From Streptomyces spinosus (GTDB lineage: Bacteria > Actinomycetota > Actinomycetes > Streptomycetales > Streptomycetaceae), in assembly GCF_020400655.1 (NCBI RefSeq), contig NZ_JAINRC010000005.1, forward strand, positions 124,001 through 188,000: a stretch of DNA of 64,000 nt, written 5' to 3'. The notes beneath the pieces are model-generated. The model was not told where the DNA came from. It searched no databases and worked only from the letters and a program-made list of their open reading frames with translations. The position numbers were made by a program, and so were the translations under genes. Of this stretch, positions 51,995-61,172 are shown one piece after another. Each line of letters begins with the position of its first letter. The stretch's first letter is position 1.

Positions 51995-53806
51995 ATGGAC
52001 GTTATGGGGGACAAGGCAACTCTGTTCGAGTCAGGGCGATTTGTGCAGCCTTCCGACGCGGAGCCGGCCCGCGACGAGTTGGCGGACATGGGGGAAGCCG
52101 GCGAGGAGACGCGCCTCGCGCTGGCCGCGCAGAGCGGCGACGCCGAGGCGGCGAGCGTCCTCGGAAGCATGCTCCTGCGCCGCGGCGACCTCGACGGAGC
52201 CGAACCCCACCTGCGCGCGGCCACCGCTGCCGGTGACCGGGCCGCCGCGAACAACCTGGGCGTCCTGCTGCACCAGCGGGGCTACCCCGAGGAGGCGGCC
52301 GGCTGGTGGCGGATCGCCGCCGTCGCCGGTTCCGCCGCCGCCGCGCACGCGCTCGGCCGGCACCACCGCGAGCGCGGCGACGAGCCGGCCGCCGAGTACT
52401 GGCTGCGCCAGTCCGCCGAGCAGGGCCACGTCCTCGGCGCCTACGCGCTCGCCGACCTGCTGGAGCACCGCGGCGACGTCGGCGCCGAGCACTGGATGCG
52501 CGCCGCCGCCGAGCGCGGGCACCGGGAGGCCGCCTACCGGCTGGCGCGCGCGCTCGACCGCGCGGCCGGACTCGGGGAGGAGGCCGGGGGTGACAGCGGT
52601 GCCGCGGAGGCCGAGCAGTGGTACCGGCAGGCCGCCGCGCGCGGGCACCGCAGGGCCGCGCTCCAGCTCGGGGCGATCCTGGAGAAGCGCGGCGAGCTGA
52701 AGGAGGCCGGGCGCTGGTACCTGACCTCCGCCAAGGACGGCGAGCCGCGGGCCGCCTGCGCGCTCGGCTTCCTGCTGCGCGACGCCGGCGACACCGAGAG
52801 CGCGGCCGTGTGGTGGCTGCGCGCCGCCCAGGACGGCGACGGCAACGCGGCCAACGCGCTGGGCGCGCTGCACGCGGAGCGCGGCGAGACCCAGACCGCC
52901 GAGCGGTGGTACCGGGCCGCGCTGGACGCCGGCGACGACAACGGCGCCTACAACCTCGGGCTGCTCTGCGCCGAGCAGGGCCGCACCGCACAGGCCGAGC
53001 AGTGGTACCGGCGCGCCGCGTACGCCGGGCACCGCGAGGCCGCGAACGCGCTGGCCATCCTGCTGCTCCAGAACGGCGACCCGACCGGGGCCGAGCCCTG
53101 GTTCTCCAAGGCCGCCGAGGCCGGAAGCGTCGACGCCGCGTTCAACCTCGGCATCCTCTACGCCGGGCGCGGCGAGGACGCGATGGCGCTGCGCTGGTAC
53201 GAGCGGGCGGCGGCCGCCGGGCACGCCGAGGCCGCGCTCCAGGTCGGGATCGCCCGGCTGCGCGAGGGCGACGAGCAGGAGGCCGAACGGCACCTGCGCT
53301 GTGCGGCGGGCGGCGGCAGCGCGGAGGGCGCGTACCGGCTGGCCACCCTGCTCGACGCGCGCCGGCCGCCGGAGCCCGCGCACGAGCTGGGCGAGACCGT
53401 GCAGGAGAAGACCGAGTGCGAGGAGTGGTACGAGCGTGCCGCCTCGCAGGGGCACCGGCGGGCGCAGGTGCGGGTCGGCATGCACGCGGCGGCGCGCGGT
53501 GACGTGGTGGAGGCGGCGCGGTGGTACCGGGCGGCGGCCGAGGCCGGGTCGCGCAACGGCGCCTTCAATCTGGGGCTGCTGCTCGCCCGCGAGGGGAGCG
53601 AGCCCGAGGCGGCGGTGTGGTGGGCGCGGGCCGCCGATGCCGGGCACGGGCGGGCGGCCCTGCGGCTGGCCCTCGTCTACGCGCGTCGCGGTGAGCTGGC
53701 GGAGGGGCAGCGCTGGGCCGACAGGGCGGTGGCGCTGGGGCCGGCGGAGGTCTCCGAGCGGGCGGGACGGCTGCGGGACGCGCTGCGGGAGGAGCTGTCG
53801 GCGTGA
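51995..53806 (+). CDS. Sel1/TPR repeat protein
   Basis: A 603-residue protein built almost wholly of about 14-15 Sel1-like repeats (pattern AEQWYRRAAYAGHREAANALAILL). It has no signal peptide or membrane segment, so it should be a cytoplasmic scaffold for protein-protein contacts. The helical units carry Trp-Tyr/Trp pairs at regular positions, and an acidic insert interrupts the array near residue 190. A near-palindrome GTATACC-G-GGTGTAC lies about 25 bp before the start and may be an operator. The gene lies between two identical tRNA-fMet genes. Confidence 0.9.
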   Translation: MDVMGDKATLFESGRFVQPSDAEPARDELADMGEAGEETRLALAAQSGDAEAASVLGSMLLRRGDLDGAEPHLRAATAAGDRAAANNLGVLLHQRGYPEEAAGWWRIAAVAGSAAAAHALGRHHRERGDEPAAEYWLRQSAEQGHVLGAYALADLLEHRGDVGAEHWMRAAAERGHREAAYRLARALDRAAGLGEEAGGDSGAAEAEQWYRQAAARGHRRAALQLGAILEKRGELKEAGRWYLTSAKDGEPRAACALGFLLRDAGDTESAAVWWLRAAQDGDGNAANALGALHAERGETQTAERWYRAALDAGDDNGAYNLGLLCAEQGRTAQAEQWYRRAAYAGHREAANALAILLLQNGDPTGAEPWFSKAAEAGSVDAAFNLGILYAGRGEDAMALRWYERAAAAGHAEAALQVGIARLREGDEQEAERHLRCAAGGGSAEGAYRLATLLDARRPPEPAHELGETVQEKTECEEWYERAASQGHRRAQVRVGMHAAARGDVVEAARWYRAAAEAGSRNGAFNLGLLLAREGSEPEAAVWWARAADAGHGRAALRLALVYARRGELAEGQRWADRAVALGPAEVSERAGRLRDALREELSA

Positions 53807-53874
53807 CGCCGGACACCCCGGCGTCCACTGATTTGCTTCTCGGTGCTTCCCTCACGTAGTGTCGTATTCACCGA

Positions 53875-53948
53875 CGCGGGGTGGAGCAGCTCGGTAGCTC
53901 GCTGGGCTCATAACCCAGAGGTCGCAGGTTCAAATCCTGTCCCCGCTA
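53875..53948 (+). tRNA. Initiator tRNA-fMet(CAT), copy 2
   Basis: Identical over its full 74 nt to copy 1, with the same initiator features. A candidate promoter TTGCTT (53833-53838), 18-bp spacer and TAGTGT (53857-53862) lies upstream. No CCA is encoded. Confidence 0.97.
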
Positions 53949-53956
53949 CTGAAGGC

Positions 53957-53992
53957 CGAGGGCCGGAATCCAGAGATGGGTTCCGGCCCTCG
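53957..53992 (+). terminator. Terminator hairpin after tRNA-fMet copy 2
   Basis: CGAGGGCCGGAA and its exact complement form a 12-bp stem around a 12-nt loop, starting 9 nt after the tRNA. The sequence differs from that after copy 1, so the terminators are not part of the duplicated block. Confidence 0.75.
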
Positions 53993-54094
53993 TCGTCGTG
54001 TACGTGGTGTCGTCACGGCGGCGGCCCTACGCGAAGAGCCCCGGCGGTTGCCGGGGCTCCAGGGAAGCGGTGTGCGTACGCGCTCGCGCTCTTC

Positions 54095-54511
54095 TTACGC
54101 GCCCGCGCAGTTCGGGCACAGCCCCCGGTACGTCACCTCGACGTCCGACACCGTGAAGCCGAAGCGCTCGGTGTCGGGGAGGTCGGCCAGGGGGTTGCCG
54201 GTCGGGTGCACGTCGCGGATCGCGCCGCACCGGGCGCAGACCAGGTGGTGGTGCGGCCGGTGCGCGTTCGGGTCGTACCGCTTGGCGCGCTTGTCCGTCG
54301 TGACTTCCAGTACCTCGCCGAGCGAGACCAGCTCACCGAGCGTGTTGTAGACGGTCGCCCGGGAGATCTCGGGCAGCTTGGCGACAGCCCGTGCGTGGAC
54401 CTCGTCGGCCGTCAGATGGACGTGCTCGCCGTTCAGGACCTCGGCCACCACGCGTCGCTGCGCGGTCATCCGCCATCCGCGTCCACGCAGCCGTTCCAGA
54501 AGGTCGCTCAT
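54095..54511 (-). CDS. Fur-family (PerR/CatR-like) repressor
   Basis: A 138-residue Fur-family regulator with an N-terminal winged helix (RGWRMTAQRRVVAEVL, ISRATVYNTLGEL) and a metal-binding dimerisation half with HHHLVCARCG and CPNC, the structural zinc site. Its divergence from a catalase gene points to a peroxide-sensing CatR/PerR-type repressor; S. coelicolor CatR is the likely relative. On the minus strand TAGGCT lies 7 nt before the ATG, so the message is probably leaderless. A palindrome lies in the shared intergenic region. Confidence 0.88.
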   Translation of the reverse strand: MSDLLERLRGRGWRMTAQRRVVAEVLNGEHVHLTADEVHARAVAKLPEISRATVYNTLGELVSLGEVLEVTTDKRAKRYDPNAHRPHHHLVCARCGAIRDVHPTGNPLADLPDTERFGFTVSDVEVTYRGLCPNCAGA

Positions 54512-54581
54512 GGCTACCAGCCTAACAGGAAGAGTCCCCAGGTCGGGAATAGGTGTGATTTTGGATCGTCGTTTGACTTAG

Positions 54582-54595
54582 ACAATGTCCATTGT
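54582..54595. promoter_or_regulatory. Candidate Fur/PerR-type operator
   Basis: ACAATG-TC-CATTGT is a perfect inverted repeat within a notably AT-richer stretch (TTAGACAATGTCCATTGTA). It lies between the divergent regulator and catalase, and resembles PerR/FurA boxes. Confidence 0.6.
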
Positions 54596-54656
54596 AGGAT
54601 CGGAACCGGCTTTGGCCACAGGACAGGACTAGTCAGTGATGACGCAGGAGGCGTAC

Positions 54657-56111
54657 GTGACGCAGGGACCGCTCACCACGGAGGCCGGTGCCCCGGTCGC
54701 CGACAACCAGAACAGCGAGACGGCGGGCGTCGGCGGGCCGGTCCTCGTCCAGGACCAGCTCCTGCTGGAGAAGCTGGCGCACTTCAACCGCGAGCGCATC
54801 CCGGAGCGCGTGGTGCACGCCCGGGGCGCCGGCGCGTACGGCACCTTCACCGTGACCGCCGACGTCACGCCGTACACCCGCGCCGCCTTCCTCTCCGAGG
54901 CCGGCAAGCAGACCGAGGTCTTCCTGCGCTTCTCGACCGTGGCCGGCAACCTCGGCGCGGCGGACGCCGTCCGCGACCCGCGCGGCTTCGCGCTGAAGTT
55001 CTACACCGAGGAGGGCAACTACGACCTCGTCGGCAACAACACCCCGGTCTTCTTCATCCGGGACGCGATCAAGTTCCCGGACTTCATCCACACCCAGAAG
55101 CGCGACCCGTACACCGGCAGCACCGAGGCCGACAACGTGTGGGACTTCTGGTCGCTGTCGCCCGAGTCGACGCACCAGGTGACCTGGCTGTTCGGCGACC
55201 GCGGCATCCCGGCGTCGTACCGGCACATGGACGGCTTCGGCTCGCACACCTACCAGTGGAACAACGCGGCCGGCGAGGTCTTCTGGGTCAAGTACCACTT
55301 CAAGACCGACCAGGGGATCAAGAACCTGACCGCCGAGGAGGCGGACGTCCTCGCGGGCAAGGACCCCGACTCGCACCAGCGCGACCTGCGCGAGGCGATC
55401 GAGCGCGGGGAGTTCCCGAGCTGGACCGTGGGCGTGCAGATCATGCCGGCGGCGGACGCGGCGACGTACCGCTTCAACCCGTTCGACCTGACCAAGGTGT
55501 GGCCGCACGCGGACTACCCGGTCATCGAGATCGGCAAGCTGGAGCTGAACCGCAACCCGCAGAACATCTTCGCCGAGGTCGAGCAGTCGATCTTCTCCCC
55601 GGCGCACTTCGTGCCCGGTATCGGCCCCTCGCCCGACAAGATGCTCCAGGGCCGGCTGTTCGCCTACGGCGACGCCCACCGCTACCGCGTCGGCATCAAC
55701 GCCGACCACCTGCCGGTGAACCGCCCGCACGCCGCCGAGGCGCGCACCCACTCCCGTGACGGCTTCCTCTACGACGGCCGGCACGGCGGTGCGAAGAACT
55801 ACGAGCCGAACAGCTTCGGCGGGCCGCAGCAGACCGGCCGTCCGCTCTGGCAGCCGTTCGACGGCTTCGCGGCCGGCACCGGCAACCACCCGACGCCCGC
55901 GCACGCCGAGGACGACGACTTCGTGCAGGCGGGCAACCTCTACCGGCTGATGTCGGAGGCGGAGAAGGAGCGGCTCGTCGCCAACCTCGCGGGCGCGATC
56001 TCGCAGGTCTCGCGCGAGGACATCGTCGAGCGCGCGATCGGCAACTTCGCGGGCGCCGACGCCGACTTCGGCAAGCGGCTGGAGGCGGCGGTGCAGGCGC
56101 TGCGCGGCTGA
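54657..56111 (+). CDS. katA: Catalase (monofunctional heme, small-subunit clade)
   Basis: A 484-residue catalase. The essential His is H54 ([13 protein letters not shown]), Asn lies in [18 protein letters not shown] and the heme-ligand Tyr is Y337 ([12 protein letters not shown]). The length fits clade-3 small-subunit catalases, which convert hydrogen peroxide to water and oxygen and usually bind NADPH. I chose the GTG at 54657 because AGGAGG lies 5 nt before it; an upstream GTG at 54636 would overlap this site. It is likely repressed by the divergent Fur-family protein and induced by peroxide. Confidence 0.95.
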   Translation: MTQGPLTTEAGAPVADNQNSETAGVGGPVLVQDQLLLEKLAHFNRERIPERVVHARGAGAYGTFTVTADVTPYTRAAFLSEAGKQTEVFLRFSTVAGNLGAADAVRDPRGFALKFYTEEGNYDLVGNNTPVFFIRDAIKFPDFIHTQKRDPYTGSTEADNVWDFWSLSPESTHQVTWLFGDRGIPASYRHMDGFGSHTYQWNNAAGEVFWVKYHFKTDQGIKNLTAEEADVLAGKDPDSHQRDLREAIERGEFPSWTVGVQIMPAADAATYRFNPFDLTKVWPHADYPVIEIGKLELNRNPQNIFAEVEQSIFSPAHFVPGIGPSPDKMLQGRLFAYGDAHRYRVGINADHLPVNRPHAAEARTHSRDGFLYDGRHGGAKNYEPNSFGGPQQTGRPLWQPFDGFAAGTGNHPTPAHAEDDDFVQAGNLYRLMSEAEKERLVANLAGAISQVSREDIVERAIGNFAGADADFGKRLEAAVQALRG

Positions 56112-56177
56112 GCCGGCCGTCCTCGCGGCTGGGCGGGCCGGACCCCACGGTGCTCGGGGTCCGGCCCGCTTCGCGTG

Positions 56178-56573
56178 TCACAGCGCGGGTGTGGGCTCGC
56201 GGGCCGGGAGCCAGCGGCGGACGATGTCGCGGACGGAGACGATCCCGGCCACCTCGCCCCGGTCGAGGACGATGAGGTGCCGGAAACCGCCGTGCGCCAT
56301 GGCCCGGGCCGCCTCCTCCAGGGTCCAGGTGGGGGCGGCGAAGACGACGTCGGTGGTGGTGTGGGCGTGGGTGCGCTCCGCGTCCGGGTTCTGCCCGAGG
56401 CCGACGGAGTTCAGGATGTCGCGTTCGGTGAGGATGCCGATGCCGCCGGCGTCCGGGTCGAGGACCACGGCGGCGCCTACGCGGCGGGCGGACATCAGGG
56501 TGGCTGCCTGGCGGAGGGTGTGGGCGGGGCCGAGGGTGAGAATCACCGTGCTCATGGCGTCACGGACGAGCAT
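56178..56573 (-). CDS. Tandem CBS-domain protein
   Basis: A 131-residue protein made of two CBS motifs (MSTVILTLGPAHTLRQAATLMS to GILTERDIL, and VVFAAPTWTLEEAARAMA to GIVSVRDIVRRWL). Such small proteins bind adenine nucleotides and act as energy-status sensors. The start has GGAGGTG as a strong ribosome binding site. It is convergent with catalase, with no clear partner. Confidence 0.88.
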   Translation of the reverse strand: MLVRDAMSTVILTLGPAHTLRQAATLMSARRVGAAVVLDPDAGGIGILTERDILNSVGLGQNPDAERTHAHTTTDVVFAAPTWTLEEAARAMAHGGFRHLIVLDRGEVAGIVSVRDIVRRWLPAREPTPAL

Positions 56574-56732
56574 GGACGGAGCACCTCCTAGGAACCCCCG
56601 GGGAAAGTTCAGGGATTCACAAGTTCACATGTGGGGGTGGGCCCAGAGTGCCAGGTAAAGGGAGGGTCAACAAGAGGGCGCTCGGCGCGAGTTGAGGGCG
56701 TGACGGGAGTGCTCCGGTGCTGTCCCCGTTCC

Positions 56733-57533
56733 TCACGCGCCCGGGGCGAGGTACTCCAGCAGCTCGTCGTGGAGGAGGCCGTTGGACGCCGCCGCGTCGC
56801 CGCTGTGCGGACCGGGGCGGCCGTCGAGGCCGGTGAAGGCGCCGCCCGCCTCCGTCACGATGATCGCGTTGGCGGCCATGTCCCACAGCGACAGCTCCGG
56901 CTCGGCGCAGATGTCCACGGAGCCCTCGGCGACCATCATGTACGGCCAGAAGTCGCCGTACGCGCGCGTGCGCCACACCCGGCGGGACAGCTCCAGGAAG
57001 CCGTCCAGGCGGTTGCGTTCCTCCCAGCCGGTGAGCGAGGAGTACGCGAAGGAGGCGTCCGCGAGCCTGCCGACGCGCGAGACGTGGATCCGGGTCGCGG
57101 AGGCGAGGTCGCGGCCGGTGAAGGCGCCGTGCCCCTTCGCCGCCCACCAGCGGCGGCCGAGCGCGGGTGCGGAGACCACGCCGACGACGGGCTGGTAACC
57201 CTCCTCGTCCTCCTCCATCAGGGAGATCAGGGTGGCCCAGACCGGGACGCCCCGCACGTAGTTCTTCGTCCCGTCGATCGGGTCGATCACCCAGCGGCGG
57301 GGGCCCGTGCCCTCGACGCCGTACTCCTCGCCGAGGACGGCGTCCCGCGGTCGGGCGTGCTGGAGCCGGCCGCGGATGAGCTCCTCAGCGGCCTTGTCCG
57401 CCTCGCTCACCGGGGTCATGTCCGGCTTCGTCTCCACCTTGAGGTCGAGGGCCTTGAACCGGGCCGTGGTGGCGGCGTCGGCCGCGTCCGCGAGGACGTG
57501 GGCGAGGCGCAGGTCGTCGAGGTAGTCGGGCAT
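56733..57533 (-). CDS. hisN: Histidinol-phosphatase HisN (inositol monophosphatase family)
   Basis: A 266-residue enzyme with the inositol-monophosphatase metal sites: GEEYG, WVIDPIDGTKNYVRGVPVW and LSLWDMAANAII. Known: in S. coelicolor the gene at this position (SCO5208, hisN) encodes the histidinol-phosphate phosphatase, the penultimate-type step of histidine synthesis. The assignment here rests on that position and on the family. Start ATG at MPDYLDDL; the frame continues upstream with Pro/Gly-rich sequence that is unlikely to be translated. Confidence 0.88.
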   Translation of the reverse strand: MPDYLDDLRLAHVLADAADAATTARFKALDLKVETKPDMTPVSEADKAAEELIRGRLQHARPRDAVLGEEYGVEGTGPRRWVIDPIDGTKNYVRGVPVWATLISLMEEDEEGYQPVVGVVSAPALGRRWWAAKGHGAFTGRDLASATRIHVSRVGRLADASFAYSSLTGWEERNRLDGFLELSRRVWRTRAYGDFWPYMMVAEGSVDICAEPELSLWDMAANAIIVTEAGGAFTGLDGRPGPHSGDAAASNGLLHDELLEYLAPGA

Positions 57534-57678
57534 GTGCAGAACGGTATCCGGCGGGGCCGGCGCGGGGCCACCGGGGGCGGCGGGAGTGCCCCCGAGGGGC
57601 GCGGGACCCGCGCGGCCGGGCAGGGCGCACCCGCGGCCGGCGGACGGCCGAACGCACCGTCCGCCCCGTCGCAAACCC

Positions 57679-57704
57679 TTGACAGTGCATACAAGCGCGT
57701 CAAA
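57679..57704. promoter_or_regulatory. TTGACA promoter with inverted repeat before tetR gene
   Basis: TTGAC at 57679-57683 and its complement GTCAA at 57700-57704 flank a 16-bp centre. TTGACA can also serve as a -35 with 17-bp spacing to AAATCT (57702-57707). This would place a TetR-type operator over its own promoter. Confidence 0.4.
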
Positions 57705-57741
57705 TCTGGGCGCAGAGTCGGTGTGGTCCAGGGAGGCGAGG

Positions 57742-58347
57742 ATGCCTGCTGCCCGGGAGTCGCTGTTGGACGCCGCCTACACGGCGCTCGCGCGCCGGCC
57801 GTGGTCCGCCGTGCGGATGGTCGACGTGGCCGCGTCGGCCGGGGTGTCCCGGCAGACCCTGTACAACGAGTTCGGCAGCAAGGACGGCCTGGCCCGGGCG
57901 CTGGTGCGGCGGGAGGCCGACGGATACCTCGCCGGCGTCGAGCGGGCCCTCGCCGGTCCCGCGGGGGCGCGGGACCGGCTCACCGCCACCGCCGAGTGGA
58001 CGGCCACCGCCGCCCGGGACAACGTGCTGGTCCGTGCCATGCTCACCGGCTGCTGGACCGAGTGGCTGCCGAGTCCGCCGCTCACCGCCGTGCCCTCCGC
58101 CACCGCGGTACCGGCACAGCGCCGGGCGGACGGGCCGCTGCCCGCGCCGCGCGACTTCGTGCGGATCGTGCGGGATCGCGCGGTGGCCGTGCTGGCCGGT
58201 TCCGGCGTCGAGCCGGCCGGTACCGCGGAACTGCTGCGCTCCTGCGAACTGGTGGTGCGGCTCGCCCTGTCCTGCGTGGCGGCGCCGCCGGGGGAGGGCG
58301 GGCTGGCGGAGCTGGTACGGGCGGTGCTGCCACGGCACCTGGCGTGA
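57742..58347 (+). CDS. TetR-family transcriptional regulator
   Basis: A 201-residue regulator with an N-terminal helix-turn-helix (LLDAAYTALARRPWSAVRMVDVAASAGVSRQTLYNEF, residues about 7-43) and an Ala/Leu-rich ligand domain. GGGAGGCGAGG precedes the ATG. It is convergent with the SMR exporter gene, which is a plausible target together with itself. The ligand is unknown. Confidence 0.88.
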   Translation: MPAARESLLDAAYTALARRPWSAVRMVDVAASAGVSRQTLYNEFGSKDGLARALVRREADGYLAGVERALAGPAGARDRLTATAEWTATAARDNVLVRAMLTGCWTEWLPSPPLTAVPSATAVPAQRRADGPLPAPRDFVRIVRDRAVAVLAGSGVEPAGTAELLRSCELVVRLALSCVAAPPGEGGLAELVRAVLPRHLA

Positions 58348-58396
58348 ACCCGCGCCCGCCGGGCCCCTGGCGGACGGACGGCCCTAGCTAGCACAC

Positions 58397-58720
58397 CTAG
58401 TGGGCGGAGCCCGACAGCTGGAGGCCGATCACGCCGATGATGACCAGGCTGATCGACACGATCTTCAGGGTGGAGACCAGGTCGCCGAGGAAGACCATGC
58501 CGTAGATCGCGGTGCCCGCCGCGCCGATGCCGGTCCACACGGCGTAGGCGGGGCCGACGTCGAGCTTCCGCAGGGACAGGGTGAGCAGACCGAAGCTGCC
58601 CAGGGCGAACGACGCGAAGGCGATCGTGGGCCACAGGCGCGTGAACCCGTGCGAGAGCTTCAGGCACACGGCGAAGCCGGTCTCCAGTATCCCGGCCACT
58701 ATGACCAGCAGCCACGCCAT
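58397..58720 (-). CDS. SMR-family exporter, SugE/Gdx type
   Basis: A 107-residue, four-helix small multidrug resistance protein. The essential Glu13 lies in AGILETGFAV; the GxAYAVWTGIGA motif (VGPAYAVWTGIGAAGTAIYG) matches the SugE/Gdx subgroup. Gdx proteins export guanidinium by proton antiport as dual-topology dimers, while other SugE relatives take quaternary ammonium compounds. GGGAGGACC precedes the ATG. I found no guanidine riboswitch in the short upstream region. Confidence 0.9.
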   Translation of the reverse strand: MAWLLVIVAGILETGFAVCLKLSHGFTRLWPTIAFASFALGSFGLLTLSLRKLDVGPAYAVWTGIGAAGTAIYGMVFLGDLVSTLKIVSISLVIIGVIGLQLSGSAH

Positions 58721-58804
58721 GTGCGGTCCTCCCGTTGATCCGGATCTCCGGCTCGGTGCGATTATGCACTTACCGGCCGCGCACCCCGGCAAACAACGCG
58801 AGGC

Positions 58805-59815
58805 TCAGTCGCCTTCCGTGCGCTCCCTGGTGGCCAGCAGCCGGCGCAGCGAGTACAGCCGTGCCGGGTCCGCGTGCCCCTCCTCCACCCACGCGTCCAG
58901 CGCGCAGTCTGGCTCGTCGTGGCTGCACGCGCGCGGGCAGCCCGCCGTACCGGGTTCGAGGTCGGGGAAGGCGTGGATCACGCGCGACGGATCGATGTGC
59001 GCGAGCCCGAAGGAGCGGACCCCGGGGGTGTCGACGACCCAGCCGTCCGTTCCGGCCAGCGGCAGGGCGAGCGCGGAGGTGGTGGTGTGCCGGCCGCGGC
59101 CCGTCACCGCGTTCACATGGCCCGTCAGACGCCGGCGCTCCTGCGGGACCAGCGCGTTGACCAGGGTCGTCTTGCCGACACCCGAGTGACCCACGAACGC
59201 GGTGATCCTGCCCGAGAGGTGTTCGCGGACCCGGTCCGCCGCGTCCCCGTTCTCCAGTTCCCCGCGGCTGGTGACGACGTAGGGGATGTCCAGGGTGCCG
59301 TACAGCTCCAGCAGCTTGTCCGGCGGGGCCAGGTCCGACTTGGTCATCACCAGCAGCGGCTCCAGACCGCCGTCGAAGGCCGCGACCAGACAGCGGTCGA
59401 TCAGCCGGGGGCGGGGCTCGGGATCGGCCAGGGCCGTCACGATCGCCAGCTGGTCGGCGTTGGCGACGACCACGCGCTCGTACGGATCGTCGTCGTCGGC
59501 CGTGCGGCGCAGCACCGACGTCCGCTCCTCGATGCGGACGATCCGCGCGAGCGTGTCCTTGGCGCCGGACAGGTCGCCGACCAGGGCCACCCGGTCGCCC
59601 ACCACGGCCGCCTTGCGGCCCAGCTCACGCGCCTTCATGGCCATCACGATCCGGTCCTCGACCAGGCAGGTCAACCGTCCCCGGTCGACGGTGAGGACCA
59701 TGCCCTCGGCCGCGTCCTCGTGCTTGGGCCGGATGTTCGTCCGCGGCCGGTTGCCCTTGCGGTTGGGGCGGCTGCGGATGTCGTCCTCGTCGGTGTGCTT
59801 GCCGTAGCGGCGCAT
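58805..59815 (-). CDS. rsgA: Ribosome small-subunit GTPase RsgA
   Basis: A 336-residue circularly permuted GTPase. The G motifs occur in permuted order: G4 (VMTKSD) first, then G1 (GHSGVGKTTL), G2 (GRGRHTTT) and G3 (DTPGVRSFG). A C-terminal zinc-binding domain has GCPRACSHDEPDC. It acts in 30S subunit maturation and in freeing the decoding site. The start lies 12 nt after the aroA stop, so the two are co-transcribed, as in mycobacteria. Confidence 0.94.
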   Translation of the reverse strand: MRRYGKHTDEDDIRSRPNRKGNRPRTNIRPKHEDAAEGMVLTVDRGRLTCLVEDRIVMAMKARELGRKAAVVGDRVALVGDLSGAKDTLARIVRIEERTSVLRRTADDDDPYERVVVANADQLAIVTALADPEPRPRLIDRCLVAAFDGGLEPLLVMTKSDLAPPDKLLELYGTLDIPYVVTSRGELENGDAADRVREHLSGRITAFVGHSGVGKTTLVNALVPQERRRLTGHVNAVTGRGRHTTTSALALPLAGTDGWVVDTPGVRSFGLAHIDPSRVIHAFPDLEPGTAGCPRACSHDEPDCALDAWVEEGHADPARLYSLRRLLATRERTEGD

Positions 59816-59827
59816 GGCGTTACGTCC

Positions 59828-61144
59828 CTACTGCCCGAGCATCCCGGTCCACAGCTCGGGGAAGTCCGGCAGGGTCTTCGCCGTCGTCGCCACGTTCTCG
59901 ATCCGCACGCCCGGCACTGCCAGGCCGATGACCGCGCCGGCGGTCGCCATGCGGTGGTCCTCGTAGGTGTGGAAGGTCCCGGCGTGCAGCGCGCGCGGGC
60001 GGATGTGCAGGCCGTCGGCCGTCTCCGTGACGTCACCGCCCAGCTCGTTGATCTCCTTGGTGAGCGCGGCCAGCCGGTCCGTCTCGTGCAGCCGCAGATG
60101 GGCCACGCCCCGCAGGGTGGACGGCGAGTCGGCGAGCGCGGCCACCGCCGCGATGCCCGGGGTCAGCTCGCCCACGTCGCCGAGGTCCACGTCGATGCCG
60201 TGGATCGCCCCCGAACCGGTGAACTCAAGGCCGTACTCGGTGAGTTCGCAGGAACCGCCCATCTCGGTGAAGATCTCCCGCAGCCGGTCACCCGGCTGGG
60301 TGGTCCGCGCCGGCCAGTCCGGGATCACCACCTTGCCGCCGGTGACCAGGGCCGCCGCCAGGAACGGCTGCGCGTTGGACAGGTCCGGCTCGATCGTCAG
60401 GTCCCGCCCGAGCAGCGCGCCCGGCGTCACCCGCCACACGTTGGGCTCACCGCCCGACTCCGGGGTGTCCACCTGGGCGCCGACCGCGCGCAGCATGTCC
60501 ACCGTCATCCGGATGTGCGGCACCGAGGGCAGGCTGGCGCCGGTGTGGCGGACCTCCACGCCCTGGTTGAAACGGGGGCCCGACAGCAGCAGCGCCGACA
60601 CGAACTGCGAGGACGAGGAGGCGTCGATCGACACCGGGCCGCCGTCCAGGGCCCCGCCGCCGTGCACGGTCAGCGGCAGGGTGCCCCGGCCGTCGTCGTC
60701 GATCCGGGCGCCGAGCACCCGCAGCGCGTCGATCACGCCGTTCAGGGGACGCTCGTACGACCGCGGGTCCCCGTCGAACCGGACCGGGCCGTCGGCCAGC
60801 GCGGCCACCGGAGGCAGGAACCGCATCACCGTGCCCGCGTTGCCGACGTCGACCGTGGCCGGGCCGGACAGGCCCGTGGGCAGCACCCGCCACGCCTCGC
60901 CGGTGCCGTCCGGGCCCACGCCCTCCTCGATCTCCACACCCATGGCCCGCAGCGCACCGGCCATCAGCAGGGTGTCGCGGGACCGCAGCGGGCGGCGCAG
61001 CCAGCCGGGCTCGGAGGCCAGGGCCGCGAGGACCAGAGCGCGGTTGGTGACCGACTTGGACCCCGGCACGTGGACCGTCGCGTCGACGGCTCCGCTCGCG
61101 TGCGGGGCGGGCCAGAGGGCGGTGGAGGAGGTGTTCGGGGCCAT
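59828..61144 (-). CDS. aroA: 3-phosphoshikimate 1-carboxyvinyltransferase (EPSP synthase)
   Basis: A 438-residue EPSP synthase joining shikimate-3-phosphate and phosphoenolpyruvate in aromatic amino acid synthesis. Visible motifs are [17 protein letters not shown] near the N-terminus, [13 protein letters not shown] and the C-terminal [13 protein letters not shown]. On the minus strand TATAAA lies 8 nt before the ATG with no ribosome binding site, so the message is probably leaderless. It heads an aroA-rsgA operon. Confidence 0.95.
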   Translation of the reverse strand: MAPNTSSTALWPAPHASGAVDATVHVPGSKSVTNRALVLAALASEPGWLRRPLRSRDTLLMAGALRAMGVEIEEGVGPDGTGEAWRVLPTGLSGPATVDVGNAGTVMRFLPPVAALADGPVRFDGDPRSYERPLNGVIDALRVLGARIDDDGRGTLPLTVHGGGALDGGPVSIDASSSSQFVSALLLSGPRFNQGVEVRHTGASLPSVPHIRMTVDMLRAVGAQVDTPESGGEPNVWRVTPGALLGRDLTIEPDLSNAQPFLAAALVTGGKVVIPDWPARTTQPGDRLREIFTEMGGSCELTEYGLEFTGSGAIHGIDVDLGDVGELTPGIAAVAALADSPSTLRGVAHLRLHETDRLAALTKEINELGGDVTETADGLHIRPRALHAGTFHTYEDHRMATAGAVIGLAVPGVRIENVATTAKTLPDFPELWTGMLGQ

Positions 61145-61172
61145 GGGGCCACTTTATAAGGAGGCCGCGCCG

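Noticed and set aside
51714..53948. tRNA-fMet genes as attachment sites of an integrated element
   Set aside because: No integrase, excisionase or phage-like gene lies between them; the only gene is a Sel1-repeat protein of normal codon usage.
54547..54575. Possible sigma-R promoter before the catalase gene (GGAAT at 54546-54550)
   Set aside because: No GTT occurs at 18 bp; the nearest is at about 20 bp. The site does not fit the strict consensus seen at the other three promoters.
58721..58800. Guanidine riboswitch upstream of the SugE/Gdx-type exporter
   Set aside because: The 80 bp available contain a small CCGGA/TCCGG inverted repeat but none of the conserved loops of the guanidine-I, -II or -III classes that I could recognise.
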